64,000 bases of DNA from Psilocybe azurescens (taxonomy: Eukaryota > Basidiomycota > Agaricomycetes > Agaricales > Agrocybaceae), in contig JAJIRX010000062.1 of NCBI GenBank assembly GCA_023853785.1, positions 1 through 64,000 on the forward strand. The letters run 5' to 3'. Shown piece after piece: positions 1 through 11,354 of this stretch. The notes beneath the pieces are model-generated. The model saw only the letters and a program-made list of their open reading frames with translations, did not search any database and was not told the origin of the DNA. Numbering within the stretch: the stretch's first letter is position 1; each line of letters begins with the position of its first letter. The position numbers and the translations under genes are program-made.

Positions 1-575
1 CTTGATTAAAGAACGTAGCACAAACCTTCCAAGGGTAAGATTTCGTCAACGAACCTACAGCAAATATTCAGTAGTAAGAAAAATTCCCTTGTAGAATAAA
101 CACACAATCTCATACGCTCGACATCGACGCGCCCGTGTTTAGTCAAAGCGCCCACAACGAAGCCTCGTACATGGCCAAAATTCTTGAACATCCTGATGTC
201 CTCCAACATGACTCCAACATCCTCTTTCGTATACAGAAAGTCCCCGACGCGCGGTCTAATCATGACCTGATCCAGATATACCAAAATGATGATCAAAGTC
301 GCGTCTTAATGGGCTTCAATGACTGACCATCAATGACGCGGCTGGAACTGCACGTTGTATGGATTTAAAAGACCTATGCTGGGCGTGGTACCCCGCCCAG
401 TCCTAAATTGCCGCATATCTCTAGTCTGTCGGCTCCGCCTTGTATCGCCCTTGAAATAACGCAAATTGAGCACAAAACACAGTGAAAACTTGATCAAATA
501 CTGCACAGACGCGACAGCAGATTGCACGGAGTCAACACACACTTCGAAGAGCAAAGAGTCCGGAATCGCTGCCAT
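1..575 (-). CDS. cutC: CutC-family copper homeostasis protein, 3' end outside the window, frame interrupted
   Basis: Reading down from the ATG at 575, the protein starts MAAIPDSLLFEVCVDSVQSA, the CutC N-terminal strand. After a likely intron come GADRLEICGNLGLGG and GTTPSIGLL, then (positions 1-260) VMIRPRVGDFLY and a stretch ending HGRVDVERM. These are hallmark blocks of the CutC TIM-barrel family (PF03932), linked to copper handling; the family's biochemical role is poorly settled. The block before GTTPS and the block after lie in different frames. The switch falls at a C run (391-394, G on the coding strand) that would be restored by one extra base. A second frame change seems needed near position 25. 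The C-terminal third lies left of the window. Family assignment is strong; whether the gene is intact or a pseudogene is open. Confidence 0.72.
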
Positions 576-1210
576 CTTTAGAGAGAGAAGAGGTTTGCGC
601 ACTGGTGAGGGTAATCAAGATCTAGTTTTCATAATTATAGTGGCCAATGGCTGCAGTCGTTCAAGCTTTAGCTATATTTAATCAGTGGCGGCACGATCAT
701 GAAATAGGATCGTGGGACAAAGTCGAATCGAAATTAAAGCCAGCATACACCAGCCAGTCCGCATTCTCTCTTCCCTTGCTTCAGCATTCGTCTTGTGCCA
801 TCTCGATTTTCTTCCGCATCTATCAAACTCTCTACTATAGCCTGGACACCTGCGCACTAGATATGTTCTGGATAACCACGACAACCAAAGAGAGTAATTA
901 ATCATAAAAGGCGTTCAAAATACTTCCGATAAACACAAGAATTTTCAACATGCGAACTTCTCGGTCCCCAGTCAATTGGGTATCATGGTCAAAGTACTTT
1001 TGTAGTGCGTCGCACACCAGGAATATGCTAGAACGAGGCTCCAGGACGGTCTTTGCAAGCGTTAAAAGATTCGACAGCCTATGCAGCCTACGCAGCCACC
1101 AGTGTTGACCTTAATGCTTCTCATCCGGGAAATAAGCTTAAGAAAAGAGGACCGACTTCATCGCTTCATCGCATTGCTTGGTGATCTTGGATAAATTGTT
1201 TGACAACTTG
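576..1210. other. Intergenic region between divergent genes
   Basis: Upstream region shared by the cutC-like gene (-) and the FAD oxidase (+). Short open frames on both strands show no recognisable protein and overlap each other. I see no RNA gene or repeat. Confidence 0.5.
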
Positions 1211-1219
1211 TATATAAAG
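1211..1219 (+). promoter_or_regulatory. TATA box of the FAD-linked oxidase gene
   Basis: TATATAAAG lies 52 bases before the ATG at 1271, a usual distance for a fungal TATA element. Identified by sequence alone. Confidence 0.55.
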
Positions 1220-1270
1220 TATGTAGCACGGTTTTCCGTCTCTTCCCCGTTCTTTGGCCCTGCAAAAGGA

Positions 1271-3095
1271 ATGCATCTAAAACAGACGCTATTAACAGCC
1301 TTGGCTGTGTCCGCCGTAGGATACGCAGGCTCAGAGTCAAGTACTGCTGCAGCATGTAAGTGTGGACCGACGGACAAGTGTTGGCCATCCGCTGCAAAGT
1401 GGGCTGCGCTCAATAGCACCGTCAACGGCCGTCTCATCAAAACTATTCCTATTGGAAGTGTTTGCCATACCACCACTGTCGTCGACTCTACCGTGACGAA
1501 CACATTTGATGCAACAAAGTGTGCCGATGTTCAGGCCAATTGGCATTTCCCACAGGTGAGTTGCTTATTCCCAGTCCATACCTGCCAGTACTCTAATTTT
1601 TTTTGATGCTTAGTGGCATGAATTATCATCGAGTTCGATTATGACACCATGGTGGTCGAACAACTCATGCAATCCATTCGAGCCGACCGACTCCGTATGC
1701 AGAATGGGCACTTATGTCAACTACGCAATAAATGTCACTACAGTTGAGCATGTACAAGCTGCTATCGCCTTCGCAAAAAATAATAATATTCGGTTCGTCA
1801 TCCGCAATACCGGCCATGACTATATGGGCAAATCGACTGGCTACGGCTCGCTCGCCATCTGGACCCACCATGTCACAGGCATGGAGCTCATATCGAACTA
1901 CAAGTCCGCTTACTACAGTGGGCCTGCGGTCAAAGGTTATGCAGGAACAATGGTCAATGAACTGTATTCATTCACAGCAGAAAATGGGTACCTCTCAGTT
2001 GGTGGAGAGTGTCCTACAGTCGGTTGGGCTGGAGGATACACGAGTGGCGGCGGACACTCTGCCCTCAGCTCATGGAAGGGCCTTGCAGCCGATCAGACAC
2101 TGGAGTTCGAAGTGATTCTTGCTAACGGAGCCTTCGTCACTGCATCCCGCATTCAAAATTCCGACCTTTGGTGGGCTCTTTCTGGTGGGGGACCTGGAAA
2201 CTATGCCATCGTATGGTCGATGACTGCTAAGGTATTTCCGGATATCCATGTTAGCTCTGCGGTCATCACAGCGCCCCAAGGCACCGTCAGTAACGACACA
2301 TTCTGGGAATTTGTTGACTTCTATCACACCTTCGTCCCTGCCTACGTTGATGCTGGTGCATATGCCTACGCATTTTACAATACTGGATACTTCCAACTTT
2401 GGCCTCTCTTCGTACCCAATAAGACAAGCGAAGAAGTCACCGCTTTGGTTGCTCCCCTCACCGCGAAGCTCGCTGAGCTCGGTTTTAACTTCACCTCGAG
2501 CGTTGACATGTACCCCACCTTCAAGGAAGCATACGACGCGTCATTCGGCGCGATTAACACAGGTGAATTCCAGTTCGGTGGCCGTCTCATTCCTCGCTCG
2601 ACATTAGTTGCGAATGCGACGGCTGTTTCGAAGGCTGTTCGTCACATCGCCGACGGAGGTGCTGCAATCATTGAAGTCGGTATTGCTCCATCAGAAGCAA
2701 TCGCCGGAAACCCAGGTAACTCCGTCCTTTCTGCCTGGAGGGACAGCGTTATGTATATCATTCCTGCTGCACCATGGTACGATGCTTCCGGGTCTCTGGA
2801 GAAGAACATCGCAGTCCGTAAGACCATCACTTACGACTGGGACGAGAAGCTCCGACAGGTGGTTCCCAACTCGGGTGCCTATATGTCTGAGGCGGACGGC
2901 GACAATCCAAAATGGAAGGAGGATTGGTATGGAGCGAACTACGCGCGCTTATTGAAGATCAAGACCAAGTACGATAGCGAGAGATTCTTCTACGCGGAGA
3001 AAGCGGTCGGAAGCGATTTCTGGTCGGTCGACGTAAATGGAAAGATGTGTCGTGCACAAGCGCCCAAAAAAACTGAAGCCCAATTTGTTTTATAA
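1271..3095 (+). CDS. Secreted FAD-linked oxidoreductase (berberine-bridge-enzyme-like), bicovalent flavin type
   Basis: Two exons (1271-1555, 1614-3095) join in phase to give 588 residues. The start is the ATG at 1271, which opens a signal peptide (about residues 1-19). A PCMH-type FAD-binding domain (PF01565) follows, with RNTGHDYMGK carrying the His (about residue 163) expected to bind FAD covalently. GGECPTVGW carries the Cys (about residue 228) that makes the second flavin bond in bicovalent members. A C-terminal BBE domain (PF08031) includes NPKWKEDWYG and NYARLLKIKTKYD near the end. Family members oxidise alcohols, sugars or secondary-metabolite intermediates with O2 and release H2O2; the substrate cannot be told from sequence. 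Several N-x-S/T sites fit secretion. The reading frame is intact. No biosynthetic neighbours, so a stand-alone secreted oxidase is likelier than a cluster enzyme. Confidence 0.9.
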
Positions 3096-3716
3096 AAGGT
3101 TTTTGATTTATTGTGTAGCCTTATCTGACCATGAACATCGCTACCTGTTCGATACGCAGTTGGAACACATGAATTACTAAATTTAGTTGTAGTGTTGACG
3201 CGTAGAGAGCCACCTTGGACAGTTTTCGTGCAAATTTCAGAATCCATATGCTAATATTGTTGATTTTTGCATGTGTTGCCAGAGCTTGGATAAAACAATG
3301 CGGGTGACCGTCGCCGTTTACGTTAATAATAAAAGTTAACGCATTGAAACTTGATCCCTTTGGGACATGGACAGGATCATGTGATGAAACATTCAACATG
3401 CAGACCTATCTCTTTTTCTTAAGTTTCTCTCCAATGAACCCTACACTCGACCTTTTTCTGCTCAAATATCATCTGCCAGAGACATTCGCTCAAGAAAACT
3501 GAATAAATTTGGCAATTAGTCAATATGGCCGCTCGGTGTTGGGTGCGTCTCCATCGCGCTCCTAGTTCTGTAAAGCAGAGTGGATTTACAACCCCGTTCG
3601 GCTTTCTAGGGCTATGAGGAGGACGGGACTTCTAATGGCAAATGCAAAAACAGCAGCGCAATGCAGATTCTCCCACCCAGATTCCGAGGACTGGAAATTA
3701 GCTCGACGGTTACCCA
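3096..3716. other. Intergenic, no gene seen
   Basis: 3' flank of the oxidase and 5' flank of the next gene. Only short unsupported frames are present. Confidence 0.5.
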
Positions 3717-5951
3717 ATGTCTGTCCGACATAATTCTTACTCTTGTCCTTCAATTGACCGACGCGACTTCCTCGTTCAGAAAGATCACAGAAAGTCAGGT
3801 TCCTTCACAGGATCTAGTCATGGAAGGAGAGATTCGGACTCGTGGAAAAGCACATCTGACGCTGCACCCACATCGACAAATACGATAAAGCTACCTGAAA
3901 CGGGCAGTCGGTGGGGAACAATGCTTCTTCATTAGGAGATAAACCACAAGCGTCTGGAAGTAATACGGGGTGGCCGAAGGCCAGCAGCGGAGAAAGACCA
4001 AAGATCAGAGCCTACAGCATGGAACATCAATCCTGAGAGTGTTGCATGGGGTAAGCAGAATACCACTGGGGGCTGGGGAAACGATTGGGAAAAGGCTGGG
4101 ACTCAGAATGCTGACAACCCATGGGCTGGAGCTAATAGCTGGTCTGACCCGGCATCGGAATGGGGCTCCGGTACCTGGACCGGAGAAATATCCACACACG
4201 ACAAGGGAAAAGGAAAGGCAAGGGAAGAACAAGATGTCCCTATGAGAGAACCTACACCTCCGAGAAAGACCTTACCTGTCCCCCACCGCACTCAATCCTT
4301 TGCGAAGCCTGATACCCAATTGTCAGAGCTTGAGTCTCGCAAATCTTCAATTCCTGCAATACCTCGTCCCTCGCTTCCCAATCCTAATTCCTCGAGGAAA
4401 GAGTGCGATAAAGACAAGCTTCGTACATCTTCGACTCCTACAATACCTCGTCCCCCAGTTTCCATCCCAAATACCTCAAAGAAAGGGCGCGATGAAACTC
4501 CACTGTCAGATCTACAAGCAGCCTACAAGGAACTCGTTGCAACCAACAAAGCGGGGTCGCGATCATCATCCTACCCCTTGAAATACACTGCTGCCGAAGG
4601 CCGTGTGGCATTATACACTGATATTCTGACGTGAGTTCGATAGCTTTAATACGCCCCAAAAACACGATTCCACCTTACTGTGCTCTATTTTGTCTATAGC
4701 TGCATGCAAGATGTTGTTATTGCACAGATTGTCCAACAAGATGCACGGCGCACATACGATCGATGGAAACATTATCACGACAATTCTCCCACACATGCTC
4801 ATGCAAGCCTTGGAACCAGGAAAATGCTCGAAGAAATTCGAGCAGAGTACTACAAAAAGCTCACAGATGCGATACAGAAGCGCGATTTGGCTTTGCAAAA
4901 TTGGGTGACCTTCCAGATCTTGTCCCGAACAAGCCCGTCAATGATCCGGCGGTGACGAAAGAGATGGTCATGAAATATACGGACGAGCTACGGTCTTGGT
5001 TTTGGATTTGAAGCTTCATGAACGACTCGCGGTTGAAAAAAGGAGAAGGAGATCAAGGCCAAATCACTAGACTCTCAGAATGGAGGAGAAATGAACGCGG
5101 GACCACAGCCTCTTACTGCAGAGGAACTTCTTAAGCGAGGTAATTGGGACTGGAAGGTGCTCAAAGCCGCTCTCAAATTAGCAGAGGCCAGTGTAGACAA
5201 TGCTGCTGAACAGGTTTATTCTAGCGTCTGGACAAATCATGACAGTCTTGACGAGAATCTTCGCAACTTGCCTGAAATACATCAACCGATGAAAGAAGAT
5301 TCCCAAGCACCAAGTCGTTCTGGGGACTATGCTACCTTGGAAAACAAGATGAAATCCGTTGACGAGAATCTGGCGGTGCAGTCTGAGCAAGCGGCATTTG
5401 CGTTGACTAGAGTACACGACCTTCAATACGAGCTCGACGGCTTACGAGCTGAGTCTACCGAGATCAATAGACTTTGTGAGGAGGTAAGCAAACATCTGAA
5501 CTTATTTTTATCTGAACTAGTCATTTATAAATCCTGTCATGTCTTTTAGGCGGAACAGCAATTCGTTGAATTCGACAGAGCAAAGGATGACCTGCATGCG
5601 GAGATCGAATCTTTAACCGCTCAGCTACAAGTTCTACATCAGCATCAATGGTCTTCCGCGAGACCCTCTTCCTCAGAATTGCTGGATACGAGCGTCCAAC
5701 CAATACTAAATGAACTTCTCCCTCATTTCCAAAAACGCATGGAAGATGATATGCGCCACATCTTGGATCTTCTACGGCAAAGAGGTCTTGAGAACCAAGA
5801 AGAAGTGGGAAGACAAGTCGAAGAAATGCTCAAGCCGCTTTTAACGAAGACGGACGAGATAGAGGACATATGCCAAACCTTCATGGCGATGGGTGTCGCT
5901 CAGGATCCAGCTTCAGCCACAGCCACAACTTCGACTTCAGCTCCTCAGTGA
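3717..5951 (+). CDS. Unrecognised coiled-coil protein with Trp-Gly-rich N-terminus, several frame breaks
   Basis: I do not recognise the family. From the ATG at 3717 the protein has a Ser-rich start, then a Trp/Gly/Asn-rich tract (about 4010-4190, for example AWGKQNTTGGWGNDW). Two diverged copies of an IPRP(S/P)..PN(S/T)S.K motif lie at 4345-4410 and 4425-4485. A long Glu/Lys/Gln-rich coiled-coil half runs from 4700 to the TGA at 5951. Introns at 4631-4699 and 5484-5549 have good GT/AG ends and join in phase. The coding frame changes near 3913-3916 (GGGG), 3990-4005, 4903-4905 (GGG), 4996-4997 and 5036-5041 (A6). Protein quality is good on both sides of each change, so I read them as base-call errors in one gene of roughly 650-700 residues. 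The start is uncertain. Confidence 0.6.
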
Positions 5952-6215
5952 CTTTTGCACATTTATACATGTTTTTGTTCTGCTATTTTTATTCCCCTTT
6001 GCTCATTTGCCAGTGCATTACCATCCCATCAGCATATACTGTACATTACAATACGTCACGTAGTCTTTTGCACATACATTCATTTTGACCAACTATTTTT
6101 CTCACGCATATATAATATCAATTCTAAAGTGTTTTATAATTATAGTAGAAGTAATATACACGGATACCCTTGAAAAGACCAAAATTCCAAGTGAAATCGA
6201 CAGAACTCCGGGATA

Positions 6216-8186
6216 TTACCCTGCTTCTGACTCGACTATACGAGTCACTCCATTGGCCACAGAATATGTTAGTGGCCTATCATCTTCCGAGTCAGTCTCG
6301 TCAGGTTGGGGAATATAACGAATGTATCGACCGGGCTCCTCGCCGACCTCTTTCAGGTAGCGTCTAAGCATTTCCTCGCGCCCTGATGGAAGCACTTCAT
6401 AGCCTTCCGACCCCCTTCGGACATGAACGTTGCCTGTAATAAGTGGTACTGTTCCCTCCTCGGAACTGGTGCTATCTTCGTAATACTGCTCTTCGGACAC
6501 TTCTTGTTCTTCTTCCTTATAATCAGGATGGTACGGAGGTAGGGGTGAGGTTCCAGGGATGTTATATTTCGGCCCCGACGTCGCCGTGCTGTCGAACTGC
6601 GGATATGGGTGTTGGATGCGCTAAGTGCCGGGTTCACAGATCCATTTTCATACGTCCAAGGAGATGTATTTAAAGAAAAATCGGCTGCGTCTTCAGAGGA
6701 TTCAGAAGATGACCATGCTTTCGTTTTCTCTTCCTTAGGAGGCCAAGGTCCTCCTGCAAAAGTAAAAAGAGGTCAGACAGTATTCATTAATGGGTAAACA
6801 AAAAGGAGACTAAATACTGACGATGAGTGCTTACAATTCTTCGAATAAATTCTGCACTTACAAGGGCCCTTATGCAAGGTGTCCGGCATCCTTGTCGTGG
6901 CCGTTCCTAGAGTGGAAGGAAGATAGATGCACCAACTCACCGTCCGAATTGGATAACTGGTATTTAAGACCCGAGCCTGGAGGTCGAATGGGGCAGCACC
7001 ATAGAGCAGGATTACGACCCAGAACCGATTCCACATTGCGCCTGGCTCCAAGATCCTAGACCATTAGCAGTTAGTGGCCTACACTCGCATATTGGTTTAG
7101 TTCGTATACATACATATGGAAATTTAACCTGGACGAAGCGCTTTAACAAAAGTTCAAATAGTCTTTCAAATAGAGACACACCTCGCGAGTTTTGCCTCTT
7201 TTTACCATGATTGAGACCTTATCCTTTTCCCAACCTTCAATTGTTGTGGTATTCCCAATCAAAGAGAAGAAATGGTATATACTAGCAGAGGTTAGTATTA
7301 CAAATTGTGGGTTCAAAAATAGCTTACCTGAATCCTCCAACAGCAAGAAGCACAGGTATACATGCAACATAGTTCATAACTATCATGATGAGTTCCAACG
7401 CCGATGGGTCATCCTGTATCATGTTTAGATCGACGTCCGATGTCCTAAACGATGAACTTGCCCAATAACTCGCTCCTGCTGAGTACAATACTCTTTTTGT
7501 GACCATGGTAATATGGTAAGAACATGCGACGTCGACAAAGAAGAGAAACCGCAGGAAGTGACCGTAATTGTAATGGCCGACACAGTTGTTAATCCACGGA
7601 CAGTGATGATCTAATTATTCAGACACGTCAAATATTTGACAGATGGTTAAGCCGCTTATTTCCGTACCCATCCTTAGCACGCATCTGCTCAAAAATGCCC
7701 GCATGAGCATGTGAGGTGAATAATAATTCAACGTGTTACTGACCTATTACACTGTCGACAATGATGAGCTCGTGGAGGTTTATATTTTTCACACATGCGA
7801 CAATAACGTGGCGTTCCCGTCAGTTTCTTGACCTCATAGCCATCCACATTCGTGTCAGGTTTCTAACGAACAAAGTCAGTTTATACAATCAGAGCTTCAT
7901 TGGTTGACTCAACGCACCCATCCGTGGGGGACTCGCCCAGGGTCGGTGAATACACACAAAAAATAATTCCAGAGTAGAAGACCAACAAGAATACTATAAG
8001 AACATTAGAAAGACACGTTAGCCTTCAATTCAAGACGTACTTGAACGGCAGCAAAAGCGTAATTAGTTCAACGGACACAACACGTCCATACCATGGCCAT
8101 ATAATAAATATCTGAGAGGAGTAGGCAATGAAAGAAATAAGACAGAGTACGAAATTGACGATAAGGCGACCCAGGAACGGATGCAT
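6216..8186 (-). CDS. PFA4: Palmitoyltransferase PFA4 (DHHC zinc-finger protein acyltransferase)
   Basis: Read down from the ATG at 8186. TM1-TM2 lie in the first two exons, followed by [11 protein letters not shown] and the Cys-rich domain [20 protein letters not shown]. The catalytic DHHC ([19 protein letters not shown]) comes next, then TM3-TM4 and [12 protein letters not shown]...RRNVESVLG, which mark the PFA4 subfamily. PFA4 S-acylates ER clients; in yeast it palmitoylates chitin synthase Chs3 so that it can leave the ER. Introns include 8040 down to about 7997, 7667-7611, 7327-7282, 7113-7056 and 6940-6754. Two exons are only 17 nt (7668-7684) and 15 nt (7114-7128), each needed to restore conserved residues. 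The cytosolic Glu/Asp/Ser-rich tail ends at 6216; its frame changes once near 6560-6620. The gene is divergent from the membrane-protein gene at 8502. Confidence 0.88.
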
Positions 8187-8501
8187 GAAGCTATTGGAAG
8201 ACAAGTCGTGGTTACCCTGATTTTCCCACCCTTCTTCCTTTCTCTCCCCCTTACTCGCTGTCTCTCTCACTCTTCCTCCTCCTTCCTCCTCCCCGCAATT
8301 CATCCTTTATAGCGCTGGCGACGGCTGCCAGCTTAAGTCACTCTCTTACACCCACCAAAACACGGTCTTTTTCCAAAACTTCCACTCTTTGAGCTCACGC
8401 CAGAACCAGAACCTTGCGCTTGTTTCAACCCCCTTGCGATATTGTCAGGCTTTATTTCTTGCTTTACAGCTATTTTCACGTCTAGTTCTTCTTTCGTAAA
8501 T
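8187..8501. promoter_or_regulatory. Divergent upstream region of PFA4 (-) and a membrane-protein gene (+)
   Basis: The 315-bp tract separates the two start codons. A CTATAAAGG element on the minus strand (8304-8313) lies about 120 bases before the PFA4 ATG. The 8220-8300 part is strongly C/T-rich on the plus strand. Inferred from sequence only. Confidence 0.4.
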
Positions 8502-10483
8502 ATGACGCTCCTGCAAAATGTACGACACAGAACGGTTGAGGAACACCGTAGACAGAAGGCTGCCGCGCGAGATGAACCTGAGGATTGCCGTAAAGGCAAA
8601 GTAGCTTGTAAACGCGATGTCCCAGACACTGAAGAGGATGGAGAGGGCCGTAAAGGAAAAATTGCCCGTACTGAGCCTGACGCGAAGGACCTGCCTGGCG
8701 AAATCGTTGTTAGGGAGCTTGTCGCGCGTCAGAAGGAAACGACAGAATCAAAAGGTACGCTTATCGATAATACATCTTTCGTTTGGAAAATAAGTTGACT
8801 TCATGTCGGTATTGGTGCTTCTAGCTGCAGCAACCTCTACTACGACAAAGACCACAGCGAGCACCACAGCGAAGGTTACCTCCACGACTGCAAAGACGAC
8901 ATCTGTTTCATCTACTAGTGCGAAGCCCACTTCCGTTTCGAGCACGACAAGCGCGTCGGTCTCTTCTACCACCTCTACCACCTCTACCACCTCGATCTCT
9001 TCGACCAGCTCCACCTTGACCACAGGCACCTCCACAACTGTATGTAGTTTAAGCGTCGTTACCGTTCTTGAGATGTTGCTGACCAAAATATAGTCTTCCA
9101 TCACTTCTTCCGTAGAACGCGCTCTGTCATCTACCACCAGCGTCAGTAGCACCTTCAGTGCCCTGGATGCCTCTAGCAGTCTGAGCGCCTCGGACACCAA
9201 CAACACGCCTGCCGAAACCACCTCAGGACTACAAACAGGGACCATTATTGGCATTATAGCCGGTTCTATTGCAGCCTTAATGGTCATCGGTGCTTTGGTC
9301 TCCTTTTTCTTGCGTAGACTGCGCACAAAACGAAGGAGGGCAGAAGTTTTCAACCCATCCGAATTCCGCCGCTCTGGAGTTTTACTGGAGGAGAAACAAC
9401 CTGATGTCCGACCTCGGCCACCCTCCATGATTGAGCGTCGTAACGTGCAAGGAACTCCATCTGTAGCTTCTAACAGTCTGCCTCCACCGCCGTCTCTGGC
9501 ATACCCGTACTCCGATCGTGCAATCCCGCCATCGCCCTCTGCCCCACCTTCAATGTATGGAGGAAGCGCAAGTGATCATGGACACCATCAGCAACAGTAT
9601 GCCCAATATGGTGCTGCAGGTGCCCACTTCGGCAATCTTCCTTCGTCCGCACCTCCTCCATCCGCCGGTGGGATGTATAACGGTGTCCCACCCCAGGCGC
9701 CTATGGAGCTCATTACGAACAAGCTGGATATGGCGCACCTCCTGTTCCGGGAACTTACGCGCCTGGCGCGTATGCTTCATATGGTCCAGACCCCCGATAC
9801 CAACAAATTCAATACCAACAACAATACCAACAGCAACAGCAACCACAACAAGGATACCTCAAATTTGCTCCTTATCAACAACCACCACCGCACCCAGGAC
9901 ACTACGGACCTCAACCTTACCCAGCCGGGTACAGCGTTGGGCAGCCAGGTCCTCAACGCATGGATACTATGTCAAGTAACACTTCTTTGCCTAATTCCTT
10001 TACCCGCTCTCCAGTTGCATCGTCAGCCCCATCTGTCTCAACGGCTCCATCTTCTGACAAACAGACCTTGCATCTCGCTTCCGCCCCTGATGATATCTTG
10101 GAAGGCGGGTCTGGTTCGGGCTTAAGGCGTCAACCCACTCAGTCCAGCGGTGCACCCCTGCCTATGTGGATGAGACTGGAGAATCGAATAAATACAGAGA
10201 TGTCAAGATGAGGCCTGTGGTCATGACCCCTCCCACCGAGTCTTCAGGAGAAAGCTCTGCGGCAGCAACGCCGGCTGCGGCACCTGCACCTACAACTGCC
10301 GCAAAACGCATATCCACGCATTCAGCGTATTCCTTGTATGATCAGGGAAGATATTTACGGTGGCATATGAGAATGGTCGGATTTGATGGGGCCTGTCGCG
10401 ACGACAAGGACGATGGGAAGGGAGGGGAGGATTTATCGTCCGAATTTTTGGAAGACTTGGTGCTCCATTTTTTCTTTTCTTGA
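8502..10483 (+). CDS. Single-pass membrane protein with Ser/Thr-rich ectodomain and Pro/Tyr/Gln-rich tail
   Basis: Exons 8502-8754, 8825-9039 and 9094 onward join in phase. A charged N-terminus has two copies of an RKGK(V/I)A motif. It is followed by about 100 residues made almost only of Thr, Ser, Lys and Ala, then one transmembrane helix (TIIGIIAGSIAALMVIGALV) and a basic stop-transfer RRLRTKRRR. The layout resembles Mid2/Wsc-like wall sensors or SKG6/AXL2-like proteins, but no ligand domain is visible and I assign no function. The long cytoplasmic tail is rich in Pro, Tyr, Gly and Gln. Its frame shifts at C4 runs 9691-9694 and 10155-10158; one extra C at each restores a continuous low-complexity reading (AYGAHYEQAGYGAPP onward). 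No obvious signal peptide follows the chosen ATG, so the true first exon may lie upstream. Confidence 0.62.
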
Positions 10484-11354
10484 AATTTTTTTACTCTGTG
10501 ATGATACCCCCATCCCTTCCTCCCCTTTCCTTGGATTTTTCGCATTCGAGTGCACCATTTCACACATCCATCACGAATTCAATCATTGGCAGTCAACAAT
10601 GCTTAGTGCCACATCATCAGACCCGCCATGATTCATGACTGTCTTCATGTCTTCGTCTTGTCTATCTCCTCTGTCGAAAATCCTCCTTTTTATCATCCGC
10701 CATTTGCATTTGGTCTGGTGGAATCTGTGTTTTCTTTTTTGTCGGCGTGAGGATCCTTTTACTTATTTCTATTTTAAATTTATATCTACGAATCTGATTA
10801 ACCTCTTATGCTTTCTACTTTTTAGCTCGGGTTTTTTGGTTTTTCTTTTCTTCTTCCGTCCTCCGCCATTTCCTTCACAATCCCCAATTTTTCATATTAA
10901 GACTTAGATCTTGGTCTTTATCATTATTGATTTGACTCCACACACTATCAGCCTTTTCTCGACCTTTATTTCTTTTCCAACTTTAACTTTGAATTTGCAA
11001 TTTTGCGATTTCTCAAAGTTGAGTTCGGTTCCAATTTTGAATTTAAGTTCAGCGGCCATCCGAGTTTTCTCGTCGATGTTTCGAATACGAAACTGGTGCC
11101 TCTGAATGTCTTTTGAGTTAAATAGTTTTTGTGCAATATACCCTTCTTGTCAGCAGCATGATTATAGTATGCGTCTGTCGAATGAATCTTCAATGATAGA
11201 TGACAATCCACAGAATACAAGTTATTGGCCAAGATCTGATGGCGGCAGCGGCGACAACCTCCGAAATTTACAAGAGCAAATACGACAACTTTCGGAATAT
11301 TCTCTCCAAGACCTCAGCCATTCACAAAGTTCCAGTTGTATTGTGCGTCGAGCA
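10484..11354. other. Intergenic, pyrimidine-rich on the plus strand
   Basis: T- and C-rich sequence with many T runs, probably the 3' UTR of the membrane-protein gene followed by the promoter of the next gene. An upstream ATG at 11106 is in frame with the next coding sequence but would add a non-mitochondrial leader, so I did not use it. Confidence 0.45.

Noticed and set aside
9691..10158. Programmed ribosomal frameshifting as explanation for frame changes in the membrane-protein tail
   Set aside because: The same kind of change occurs at homopolymers in many unrelated housekeeping genes in the window, so a base-calling cause is simpler.
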